This document shows, in pieces, positions 1 through 5,939 of a DNA stretch of 10,882 nucleotides. The DNA is from an uncultured Eubacteriales bacterium (GTDB lineage Bacteria > Bacillota > Clostridia > Christensenellales > Christensenellaceae), in the NCBI GenBank assembly GCA_905193725.1, contig CAJJPW010000054.1, forward strand, positions 1-10,882, in the 5' to 3' direction. Every line of letters begins with the position of its first letter. The first letter of the stretch is position 1. The position numbers were made by a program, and so were the translations under genes. A model generated the notes under the pieces. The model was not told the origin of the DNA and did no database searches. It worked only from the letters and a program-made list of their open reading frames with translations.

Positions 1-2
1 TT

Positions 3-158
3 CTAGTGAAAAAAGAATATAATAGATTTGCTCCAAAAATTATAAGAGCAGCTTCTTTAAAAGAATTGGCAGAACTTAAAGAATGGATTGCTTCCTCTTT
101 TTTATATAAAGCTTCTGAAGATTTATTAATGCAGCTTATGGAAAAAAAGAAATTTTAA
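3..158 (+). CDS. C-terminal fragment of an unrecognised AT-rich gene
   Basis: An open frame enters from the left edge and ends at TAA 156-158, giving 51 residues. It is rich in Lys, Glu, Leu and Ala, and looks helical (for example AASLKELAELKEWIASSFLY). No domain or catalytic motif can be recognised. A GTG lies at 6-8, but too little sequence precedes it to judge whether it is a start, so I treat the frame as the tail of a longer gene. Base composition is far more AT-rich than in the genes from 392 on, and A/T-ending codons dominate. After the stop, the same frame stays open for another 17 codons to TGA 210-212, which could be degraded coding sequence. It could also be chance, since AT-rich DNA easily yields Lys-rich open frames. 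Confidence 0.35.
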   Translation, partial: LVKKEYNRFAPKIIRAASLKELAELKEWIASSFLYKASEDLLMQLMEKKKF

Positions 159-391
159 AATATAGCTTTAAAAGAAGTTTCCAAACTGAGAAAAGAGCAT
201 AATATTGCCTGATTTGCGGCATGGCCGCTTAAATGACAGCCTTGTAAAATGCAGGCCAGGGCAGCCAGTACATACACGTATGAGAACGCTTCTATCTGAC
301 AATGCAGCTAGCACATTGTTGGGTATGAGAAGTGATTGCAATACATATACATATACTAATTTTAAACTTTTAAATCGAGGAGAGAAAATAA
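159..391. other. Intergenic leader upstream of the dehydrogenase
   Basis: These 233 bases hold no gene I can support. Composition changes from AT-rich to mixed at about 205-215. The nonamer GTATGAGAA occurs twice (278-286 and 323-331). Between the copies is a small hairpin, ACAATG (299-304) with CATTGT (314-319) around a 9-base loop. A run of alternating TATAC/CATATAC sequence at 342-357 leads into an AT-rich stretch up to the ribosome binding site at 377-384. It is the likely promoter region, but no -35/-10 pair with proper spacing stands out. Confidence 0.4.
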
Positions 392-1432
392 ATGAGAGCA
401 GTTGTAAAATACGAAAAAGGTATCAAAAAAGTTCGATTACAAGATATGCCAATTCCCGAGCCAAAACAGGGCGAAGTGCGCATTAAGGTGGCATATGCTG
501 GGGTATGTGGTACGGATTTGCATATTTACTACGATGATGGCTATAACACAAATCCTCCTGTGATTATCGGACACGAAGTCTGCGGAGCGGTGGACAAATG
601 CGCAGATGATGTGAAAGATTTTAAGACTGGCGACAGAGTAGTGACAGAGACGTACTACTATACCTGCGGTGAATGCGAATTTTGCAAGATTGGGAAACCC
701 AATTTGTGCCCACATAGGCTTTCCATTGGCAGTCTAGTAAATGGCGGGTTTGCAGAATACGTCTGCGTACCCAGCAAATTGCTGCATCCACTCAAAGAGA
801 GTGTATCTTATAAAGGTGCTGCACTGATGGAACCCCTTACTTGCTGTGTACAAGCGGTTTATGAGATGGCAAAAGTTCTGCCACAGGATATTGTGTTGAT
901 CTCCGGCCCAGGGCCCATGGGCCTGTTGACTTTGCAGGTGGTGAAGGCATGGGGCGCTTATGTCATCATGACAGGCACCAAGCAGGATGAATCTCGTATG
1001 GAAATGGCTAAAGAACTGGGTGCGGATGAGTTGTTCTACGTAGAAGAACCAGATATGAAGCAGAAAATTTTGAGTAGAACGGTGAGAAACGGCGTAGATG
1101 TGGTCTTTGAATGCTCTGGAGCGACGCCAGCCATTCGGACGGATTTAGATCTGATTAGAAAGGGCGGCAGATACGTGCAGGTGGGTCTTACTGGTGCGGA
1201 AAGCAGTATCGACATGAACAAGATGACACTCAAGGAACTGACGGTAAAAGGAACCTTTGCTACCAAACCTCGCTGGTGGAATAAGGCCATTGAGCTGGTG
1301 GAGACGGGCAAAGTGAATACAGAGTGCGTGGTGTCTGACATCTATCCTATAGAAGAGTGGCAACAGGCCTTTGAGGCCTCCAAAGCTGGCAATGGGTTAA
1401 AATACCTAATTGATCCAGGAAACGAGCTGTAA
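392..1432 (+). CDS. Zinc-dependent medium-chain alcohol/polyol dehydrogenase
   Basis: This 346-aa protein is a full-length zinc-binding medium-chain dehydrogenase of the sorbitol/threonine dehydrogenase type, oxidising a secondary alcohol or polyol (or reducing the ketone) with a nicotinamide cofactor in the cytosol. The N-terminal catalytic domain has the zinc ligands C39 (VCGTD) and H61-E62 (GHEVCGAV), with E147 as a likely further ligand. The structural zinc lobe has C92, C95, C98 and C106. The Rossmann motif GPGPMG is at 172-177. The second strand ends in TGTKQDESR (194-202) rather than a clear Asp/Glu, so NADP use is possible. The ATG at 392 follows CGAGGAGA (377-384) with 7-base spacing. 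It stands alone, with a terminator downstream. The substrate cannot be read from the sequence: L-iditol-, galactitol- and threonine-type enzymes are all possible. Confidence 0.9.
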   Translation: MRAVVKYEKGIKKVRLQDMPIPEPKQGEVRIKVAYAGVCGTDLHIYYDDGYNTNPPVIIGHEVCGAVDKCADDVKDFKTGDRVVTETYYYTCGECEFCKIGKPNLCPHRLSIGSLVNGGFAEYVCVPSKLLHPLKESVSYKGAALMEPLTCCVQAVYEMAKVLPQDIVLISGPGPMGLLTLQVVKAWGAYVIMTGTKQDESRMEMAKELGADELFYVEEPDMKQKILSRTVRNGVDVVFECSGATPAIRTDLDLIRKGGRYVQVGLTGAESSIDMNKMTLKELTVKGTFATKPRWWNKAIELVETGKVNTECVVSDIYPIEEWQQAFEASKAGNGLKYLIDPGNEL

Positions 1433-1452
1433 ATCGCTACTTCCAATAAAGT

Positions 1453-1513
1453 GGATGGGGGCTTGGACCAGAGAGCGTGTATCTAATCAAGCCTCTCATC
1501 CCCATATTTTTGT
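1453..1513 (+). terminator. Probable rho-independent terminator of the dehydrogenase gene
   Basis: GGATGGGGGCTTG (1453-1465) pairs with CAAGCCTCTCATCC (1488-1501), leaving one bulged base and one G-T pair, around a long loop of about 22 bases. The stretch ATATTTTTGT follows. The long loop makes it less typical than the other terminators here. Confidence 0.55.
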
Positions 1514-1546
1514 AAAAATCGACGAAATAAAATAGGTATTTGGGAT

Positions 1547-1575
1547 TTGCATTACCGAGTCAAAAGTGATATGCT
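1547..1575 (+). promoter_or_regulatory. Housekeeping promoter of the NifU-like gene (extended -10)
   Basis: The -35 is TTGCAT (1547-1552) and the -10 is TATGCT (1570-1575), with a 17-base spacer. A TG one base before the -10 (1567-1568) makes an extended -10. Transcription would start near 1582, leaving a leader of about 24 bases before ATG 1606. Confidence 0.6.
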
Positions 1576-1605
1576 ATAGTTAAAAATGGCAAAAGAGTGA
1601 AAAAC

Positions 1606-1887
1606 ATGTTGACACAAAAGCAAATTGAAGAGTATATTAAATGTGAAATTACACCATCCTTACAATCTCATGGTGGGGATCTCCAGGTTTTGGAATGGCA
1701 AGATGGCAAGCTGGTGGTGAAGTTTGTGGGGGCGTGTGCAGGATGTATGTCCAGCAGCGACACATTTGATGACATTGTAAAGGCAAGCCTTTTGAAGAAG
1801 TTTCCCCAAATTAAAGAAATTACCCTATATGAAGGTGTTAGCGACGATCTGATCAACTTTGCCAAAAAGCTGTTACATCATGATTAG
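1606..1887 (+). CDS. NifU C-terminal domain protein (Nfu-type Fe-S carrier)
   Basis: This 93-aa protein is a stand-alone NifU C-terminal domain, which binds a transient [4Fe-4S] cluster between two subunits and passes it to target proteins in the cytosol. The hallmark CxxC is C44-A-G-C47 in VGACAGC, preceded by the usual SHGGD (21-25) of the first helix-strand turn. Length fits the single-domain form. I prefer ATG 1606 because AAAGAG (1592-1597) sits 8 bases before it. An in-frame GTG at 1597 would add three residues but overlaps that site. No iscS, iscU or suf gene is nearby, and the gene has its own promoter and terminator, so it is probably expressed on its own. The family assignment is firm; the client proteins are unknown. 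Confidence 0.88.
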   Translation: MLTQKQIEEYIKCEITPSLQSHGGDLQVLEWQDGKLVVKFVGACAGCMSSSDTFDDIVKASLLKKFPQIKEITLYEGVSDDLINFAKKLLHHD

Positions 1888-1944
1888 GCCGATGCATAAA
1901 CTGAGAAGTATTGGGAACCATAATAACGATACTATTGCTCCCCA

Positions 1945-1963
1945 AATAAGCGCGACGCTTATT
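1945..1963. other. Small perfect hairpin after the NifU-like gene
   Basis: AATAAGCG (1945-1952) and CGCTTATT (1956-1963) form a perfect 8-bp stem with the loop CGA. No T-run follows, so it is not a terminator by itself. It could protect the 3' end of the transcript or act together with the terminator 18 bases further on. Confidence 0.4.
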
Positions 1964-1980
1964 CATTCAATAAAATATAC

Positions 1981-2008
1981 AAAAAGGGCCTTGGGAAAGG
2001 CCTTTTTT
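1981..2008 (+). terminator. Rho-independent terminator of the NifU-like gene
   Basis: AAAAAGGGCCTT (1981-1992) pairs over 12 bp, with one G-T pair, with AAGGCCTTTTTT (1997-2008) around the loop GGGA. The T-run forms the end of the stem, a standard layout. Confidence 0.85.
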
Positions 2009-2049
2009 GTGTTGCATTTTACTGGAAATAAATAGGATAAGGTGCGAGA

Positions 2050-2682
2050 ATGAACCATTATATGAGGTATCTAGAAGAGATACTACCCAAAAAGGATAGT
2101 TTGAAATTAGTGAAAAACGAGGCGAACCGTTTTTATCAAATACACTCTCTAAAGGAGTGCTACGAGATGGGATTGCTTCTCTATCAGTCGGAGAATTTCC
2201 AAATACAAGAGGTAGGGATATTTCTACTGGGCTACTGTGCCCATGAGTATGCAGAGGCCCTGGACTTTCTCCAGGACAAGGTGAGCAAACATGAGAACTG
2301 GAAAGTACAGGAAATTCTTGCTATGGCATTTGACAATCACTGCAAGATCATTGGGTACGAGGCAGCGCTGCCCCTGATTGAACAATGGCTGGCAAGCGAT
2401 TGTGCCAACGTTCGCAGGGCAGCTTCAGAGGGGCTTAGAGTCTGGACCAGCAGGCCTTATTTTAGAGAAAATCCAAAAATAGCTGTGGCGCTACTCTCTG
2501 GCCGCAGAGAGGATGAAAGCGAGTACGTGCGAAAATCAGTGAGCAATGCCCTAAGGGATATCAGCAAAAAACATCCTGATCTAGTGGCACAGGAGCTTGC
2601 AACTTGGGATGTATCGTCACAAAGAGTTCGGCAAGTATATCAATTGGCCAGTAAGTTCTTAGATACAATCACTCTTCAATGA
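2050..2682 (+). CDS. HEAT/DNA alkylation repeat protein (AlkC/AlkD-like)
   Basis: The protein has 210 residues and is almost entirely helical. It looks like a HEAT-type repeat protein of the DNA alkylation repeat superfamily, whose studied members AlkC and AlkD are glycosylases that remove N3- or N7-alkylated purines. The best signs are the repeat units around NVRRAASEGLRVW (120-132), which continues into TSRPYF, and SEYVRKSVSNALRDISKKHP (157-176), with the Asp-Glu-Ser-x-Tyr-Val-Arg-Lys-Ser pattern typical of this superfamily. W84 and E88 lie in an earlier repeat, but I cannot match them to the AlkD catalytic Trp/Asp with confidence. ATG 2050 follows AAGGTG (2039-2044) with 5-base spacing. 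It lies between two terminator-like structures, so is probably monocistronic. It could instead be a non-enzymatic HEAT scaffold. Confidence 0.72.
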   Translation: MNHYMRYLEEILPKKDSLKLVKNEANRFYQIHSLKECYEMGLLLYQSENFQIQEVGIFLLGYCAHEYAEALDFLQDKVSKHENWKVQEILAMAFDNHCKIIGYEAALPLIEQWLASDCANVRRAASEGLRVWTSRPYFRENPKIAVALLSGRREDESEYVRKSVSNALRDISKKHPDLVAQELATWDVSSQRVRQVYQLASKFLDTITLQ

Positions 2683-2701
2683 AAAAACCGCTCTTCCTTT
2701 G

Positions 2702-2723
2702 ACCAAAGACGACGCTCTTTGGT
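2702..2723. other. Hairpin between the alkylation-repeat gene and the mutase promoter
   Basis: ACCAAAG (2702-2708) pairs perfectly with CTTTGGT (2717-2723) around an 8-base loop. No T-run follows, so it is at best a weak terminator or a transcript-end structure for the upstream gene. Confidence 0.3.
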
Positions 2724-2753
2724 ATGATCTGATCCAGTATCTGGCAAGAAAAC

Positions 2754-2782
2754 TTGCGTGTTAGACAGCAAATTGGTACAAT
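2754..2782 (+). promoter_or_regulatory. Housekeeping promoter of the mutase-HAD operon
   Basis: The -35 is TTGCGT (2754-2759) and the -10 is TACAAT (2777-2782), with a 17-base spacer. The start would be near 2789, about 50 bases before the ATG at 2840. Confidence 0.65.
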
Positions 2783-2839
2783 AAACATAGTGAGATCCAC
2801 TGAAAGTTGCATGAGTTTGAGACTTAAAGGAGGCATAAC

Positions 2840-4003
2840 ATGAAGAAGATAATTGTAGTATTAGATGGCGTAGCAGACCGCCCTCAACTGGCACTGGACG
2901 GCAAAACACCACTGGAATACGCCAAGACTCCTAATTTAGATCATATAGCAAAGCATTCTCTCATGGGATGCGTAAAAACCATCCCTAAGGGAATGGAAGT
3001 GGGAAGTGCGGTAGCAAATCTGAACTTATTGGGATTTAACCCAGCGGCCTGTTATAATGGAAGGGCTGTCATCGAGGGAGCGGGCGTAGGTTTGCAAACC
3101 GATGCAGATAGCATGTATATTCGCTGCAATTTTGTGACGTTTGAGGGAAGAGATTTTGAAAATTCCCATATAAAGAGTTATAGTGCGGATGACATCCCTA
3201 CAGAACAGTCGCAAAAATTGACAGACCTACTCAATGAAAAGCTATTTGATCAGCCTTTTGAGCTGATCAACACTGGCTCTTTCCGCAACATATTGGCCAT
3301 TCACGGCAAGAAGGACTACTATGGGAAGGTGGCCTTTATGCCTGCCCACGACATCATCGGCAAGCCCATTTGTGAGAACTTACCGAAAGGCGAGTTGGGG
3401 CAGATGTTTACCGATTACCTGAAAAAAGCCTATGAGGTATTGAAAGACAATGGCACCAAGGCAAATGGCATCTGGTTTTGGGGAGATTCGATTGCCCCCA
3501 CCATTCAAAACCCTGGGACGAATAAAATCGTGTTAGCTGAGACCATTCTCATGTGCGGCATTACAAAGATCGCGGGGATAGATACCATTACCTTAGACGA
3601 ATCTGTGCCATTTTCAGAATTTTTAACGGAAAAAGCGAAAAGGGCTGCGAAGGCCATTAACGAAAAATATGATGAGGCGTATGTGCATATTCAAAAGCCA
3701 GACGATCTCTCCCACGAATTAAAGCCGGTGGAAAAGGCAGAGGCAGTAGCCCAGATCGACCAGTACTTTTTTGAGCCATTTTTGGATGAACTATATGGCC
3801 CTTATCACATAGTTGTGGTGTCTGACCATTTTACCTTCTCGGACGACGGCTCCCACGGGGCAGAAGCGGCGCCCTTTATGCTGTACTGCTCTGGCGAAGA
3901 GGAGACAAAGCACCAATTGCGATGGACGGAGGAAAATGCGCGGAGCTTTGACTTTGAAGTTACCCCACAAGAACTGCACGTTTTGCTGAACTTTGAGGGA
4001 TAG
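2840..4003 (+). CDS. Cofactor-independent phosphoglycerate mutase, archaeal type, or proposed homoserine kinase
   Basis: This 387-aa protein belongs to the alkaline-phosphatase metalloenzyme superfamily, in the archaeal-type (ApgM) branch of 2,3-bisphosphoglycerate-independent phosphoglycerate mutases. Such enzymes use two metal ions and a serine phospho-intermediate to interconvert 2- and 3-phosphoglycerate. Visible residues are D9 and D13 (LDGVADRP), the nucleophile S56 in GSAVANLNLLGF, D288 and H292 (DDLSHE), D329-H330 (VVSDH) and H339. One sister subfamily is proposed to be homoserine kinase, and HDIIGKP (170-176) with ANGIWFWGD (208-216) occurs in that group as well, so the substrate is open. 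AAAGGAGG (2826-2833) lies 6 bases before the ATG. The HAD gene follows after two bases. Confidence 0.82.
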   Translation: MKKIIVVLDGVADRPQLALDGKTPLEYAKTPNLDHIAKHSLMGCVKTIPKGMEVGSAVANLNLLGFNPAACYNGRAVIEGAGVGLQTDADSMYIRCNFVTFEGRDFENSHIKSYSADDIPTEQSQKLTDLLNEKLFDQPFELINTGSFRNILAIHGKKDYYGKVAFMPAHDIIGKPICENLPKGELGQMFTDYLKKAYEVLKDNGTKANGIWFWGDSIAPTIQNPGTNKIVLAETILMCGITKIAGIDTITLDESVPFSEFLTEKAKRAAKAINEKYDEAYVHIQKPDDLSHELKPVEKAEAVAQIDQYFFEPFLDELYGPYHIVVVSDHFTFSDDGSHGAEAAPFMLYCSGEEETKHQLRWTEENARSFDFEVTPQELHVLLNFEG

Positions 4004-4005
4004 CC

Positions 4006-4662
4006 ATGAGGCAGTATGAGCTGTATTTTTTCGACTTTGACGGCACGCTGGTGGATACCTCTAAGGGAGTGCACCACTGTTTTGATTTGGCGGCACAAGA
4101 ACTGGGTATGTCCATGGGCGGCCCAGAGCGGTTTGAGGGAGTCATCGGCGGGCCACTGAAAGAGGGATTTTCCAAGGGCTATGGAGTGCCGGAGCACCTA
4201 CTAGAGCAGGCTGTAGCGCTATATCGGAAGTATTATAGCGAGGTTGGCATTCATGAGTGTCAACTGTACCCGGGAATCATACCTCTGCTCAAACTGCTAA
4301 AGGAGCAGGGCAAAAAAATCGCAGTGGCAACACTCAAACAGCAGGTGACTACCGAAGAGATGCTGAACGACTTTCATTTGCTGCAATATATGGATGGCGT
4401 CTATGGACCAGACGCTAGGGAAAAAGATACCAAAGCCAGCTTGCTGGAGAGGGGTCTAGAGGACCTGAAGGTGGAGAAGGAAAAAAGCGTGTTAGTTGGA
4501 GATAGTATCTACGATGCCCAGGGAGCCCAACAGGTGAATATGGACTTTATCGGTGTAGCTTATGGTTTGGGATTTCACAATATAGAGGAGATCAAACAGG
4601 GTTACTATACATATGCCGTGGAGAATCTAGATCAAATTCAAGAAAGCCTGATCTCCAAATGA
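4006..4662 (+). CDS. HAD-family phosphatase, phosphoglycolate phosphatase-like
   Basis: This 218-aa protein is a HAD-superfamily hydrolase with a helical cap between the first two motifs, as in phosphoglycolate phosphatase, PpaX and beta-phosphoglucomutase. Motif I is DFDGTLVDT with nucleophile D10 and acid/base D12. Motif II is T109 (VATLK). Motif III is K143 (DTKAS). Motif IV is GDSIYD with D166 and D170. It should hydrolyse a small phosphomonoester in the cytosol. The ATG is two bases past the stop of the mutase gene, and the GAGGGA site (3995-4000) lies inside that gene's last codons, so translation is coupled. A role in removing an off-pathway product of the mutase reaction, such as 2-phosphoglycolate, is an inference. 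The terminator is at 4719. Confidence 0.85.
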   Translation: MRQYELYFFDFDGTLVDTSKGVHHCFDLAAQELGMSMGGPERFEGVIGGPLKEGFSKGYGVPEHLLEQAVALYRKYYSEVGIHECQLYPGIIPLLKLLKEQGKKIAVATLKQQVTTEEMLNDFHLLQYMDGVYGPDAREKDTKASLLERGLEDLKVEKEKSVLVGDSIYDAQGAQQVNMDFIGVAYGLGFHNIEEIKQGYYTYAVENLDQIQESLISK

Positions 4663-4718
4663 GTGCGCTGATAGGAAAACGGCTAGGACAAAAGACAAGA
4701 ATGCGAAGAAAAAGAGAC

Positions 4719-4744
4719 TAAAACCCGCTAACCAGCGGGTTTTA
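4719..4744. terminator. Two-way rho-independent terminator
   Basis: TAAAACCCGCT (4719-4729) and AGCGGGTTTTA (4734-4744) form a perfect 11-bp stem with the loop AACC. On the plus strand TTTTATATT follows the GC stem. On the minus strand TTTTAGTCTCTTTTT follows it. It therefore ends both the mutase-HAD operon and the converging small gene at 4772-5005. Confidence 0.88.
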
Positions 4745-4771
4745 TATTGTGCATTTTTCATAGCTCAACTG

Positions 4772-5005
4772 TTAGATAAAGCTCTCAATACTGGATTGAC
4801 CGTTTTCCAACATATTGACTGCACTCCGCTGTTTTGCATCCGGGCCAGAATTGGCACCCCGTATATAGCTAATGATGTCCTTCTGTGCTTGATCATTTAG
4901 AGAGCTAAAATACTCTAGTGCGTTTAAATTTTCACTCAACGCCATGCCAAAGCCAATGGGCATATCTTGATGCTCCTTGCCAAATATCGATTGATTTTGT
5001 TTCAT
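4772..5005 (-). CDS. Small conserved hypothetical protein of clostridial type
   Basis: This is a 77-aa protein of unknown function. It starts at ATG 5005-5003, preceded by GGAGG (5017-5013) with 7-base spacing. An ATG 15 bases further upstream overlaps that site and is unlikely. The sequence has the run MPIGFGMALSENLNALEYF (residues 15-33), followed by a helical segment with Asp-Gln-Ala-Gln-Lys. I recall short clostridial proteins with a similar PMGFGMALAQN-like start followed by one YdeI-like helical unit, but this is recognition from memory and not a search. There are no membrane segments, signal peptide or cysteines. It has its own promoter (5044-5072) and shares the two-way terminator with the HAD gene. 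It is transcribed away from the DUF5058 operon, from a shared intergenic region. Confidence 0.7.
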   Translation of the reverse strand: MKQNQSIFGKEHQDMPIGFGMALSENLNALEYFSSLNDQAQKDIISYIRGANSGPDAKQRSAVNMLENGQSSIESFI

Positions 5006-5043
5006 ACACAAACCTCCCATGCTGTTTTGGTTAGTATCTCCAA

Positions 5044-5072
5044 AATATAGAGAAATATGAAATAGATCGCAA
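5044..5072 (-). promoter_or_regulatory. Promoter of the small conserved gene
   Basis: On the minus strand the -35 is TTGCGA (5072-5067) and the -10 is TATATT (5049-5044), with a 17-base spacer. The start would be near 5037, about 31 bases before the ATG. The -35 is identical to that of the divergent promoter at 5098. Confidence 0.65.
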
Positions 5073-5193
5073 ATAAAACATAATTGTAAATGAATTGTTG
5101 CGAAATCGTCATAGATACAGTATACTTATTTTATCTGTGGGATTTTGACGAAAAACTTGTTATATTGGAAAATACTTCATTAGGTGATCGCAA
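5065..5193. repeat. Three TCGCAA/TTGCGA copies in the divergent control region
   Basis: GATCGCAA occurs at 5065-5072 and again at 5186-5193, and the inverse TTGCGA lies at 5098-5103. The first and the inverted copy coincide with the -35 boxes of the two divergent promoters. The third lies 6 bases before the AAGGAGG of the DUF5058 gene. This arrangement could be operator sites for one regulator, or partly the chance outcome of two similar -35 boxes. Confidence 0.35.
5098..5126 (+). promoter_or_regulatory. Promoter of the DUF5058/M20 operon
   Basis: The -35 is TTGCGA (5098-5103) and the -10 is TATACT (5121-5126), with a 17-base spacer. Transcription would start near 5133 and leave a leader of about 78 bases before ATG 5211, longer than for the other genes here. 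Confidence 0.7.
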
Positions 5194-5210
5194 TATTGAA
5201 GGAGGCATGT

Positions 5211-5927
5211 ATGAACGACTTTTTGCAGAAAGCCAACTCTCCTTTTATGTACCTAATTGGCGCAGCTGTCGTGCTATTTATTATTGTGCAATCATTTGTA
5301 TTTCTCATTCGCGCCTATCGAAGGGGCATTAAAATTGGAATGGATCCATCAAAACTCAGACGGGCGGCTACCTCCAGCGCTATTTTCACCATAATCCCCT
5401 CGATTGGGATTTTACTTGGTGTCATTGCCATGTCGGGCTCGTTAGGTGTGCCCCTGCCGTGGATTCGGCTCTCAGTAATTGGGGCGCTGCACTACGAGCT
5501 GATGGCAGCAGATGTGGCGGGAAAGGCAGCTGGCTTAACGTCTCTATCCGCTGCCAGTATGACAGACAGTGCATTTGTCACCATAGCATTTGTAATGACC
5601 ATAGGTATCATTTGGGGTGGGCTCTTTTGTATTTTCGGCCTGAAAAAATATCAAAACAAGCTGACGGGGGTCTCGCAAAAGGATAATAAATGGGGACAGA
5701 TCATGTTCAATGCTATGTTTATCGGCATGGTATGCGCCTACATTGCCAGCAGTTTTGGAGATTTGGCGAAAGGATCTGTAACGGGTATCATTGTGATCAT
5801 AGTGTCTGCACTGTCTATGGCTTTGTTTACGTGGATCACTAAAAAGACCAGCGCGAAGTGGCTGGAAAGTTTTGCCCTTTCATTCAGTATGCTCATAGGA
5901 ATGGCATCGGCGATTTTGATAGGATAG
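5211..5927 (+). CDS. DUF5058 family integral membrane protein
   Basis: This 238-aa membrane protein matches what I know of the DUF5058 family, which has no assigned function. About six membrane segments are visible at 11-34, 55-80, 119-144, 163-183, 189-209 and 217-238. The family-like stretches are ANSPFMYLIG near the start, RRGIKIGMD (37-45), IPSIGILLG (62-70) and PLPWIRLSVIGALHYELMAA (81-100), the last in a polar-poor loop between segments 2 and 3. ATG 5211 is chosen because AAGGAGG (5199-5205) lies 5 bases before it. A longer open frame from 5184 has no such site. It is first in a tight three-gene operon, 12 bases before the next ATG. A transport role is inferred from topology and from the hydrolase in the same operon. 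Confidence 0.82.
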   Translation: MNDFLQKANSPFMYLIGAAVVLFIIVQSFVFLIRAYRRGIKIGMDPSKLRRAATSSAIFTIIPSIGILLGVIAMSGSLGVPLPWIRLSVIGALHYELMAADVAGKAAGLTSLSAASMTDSAFVTIAFVMTIGIIWGGLFCIFGLKKYQNKLTGVSQKDNKWGQIMFNAMFIGMVCAYIASSFGDLAKGSVTGIIVIIVSALSMALFTWITKKTSAKWLESFALSFSMLIGMASAILIG

Positions 5928-5939
5928 GAGGGTGCGTTG

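Noticed and set aside
205..486. 93-codon plus-strand open frame upstream of and overlapping the dehydrogenase
   Set aside because: It starts with TTG without a ribosome binding site, overlaps the dehydrogenase in another frame, and the peptide shows no protein-like pattern.
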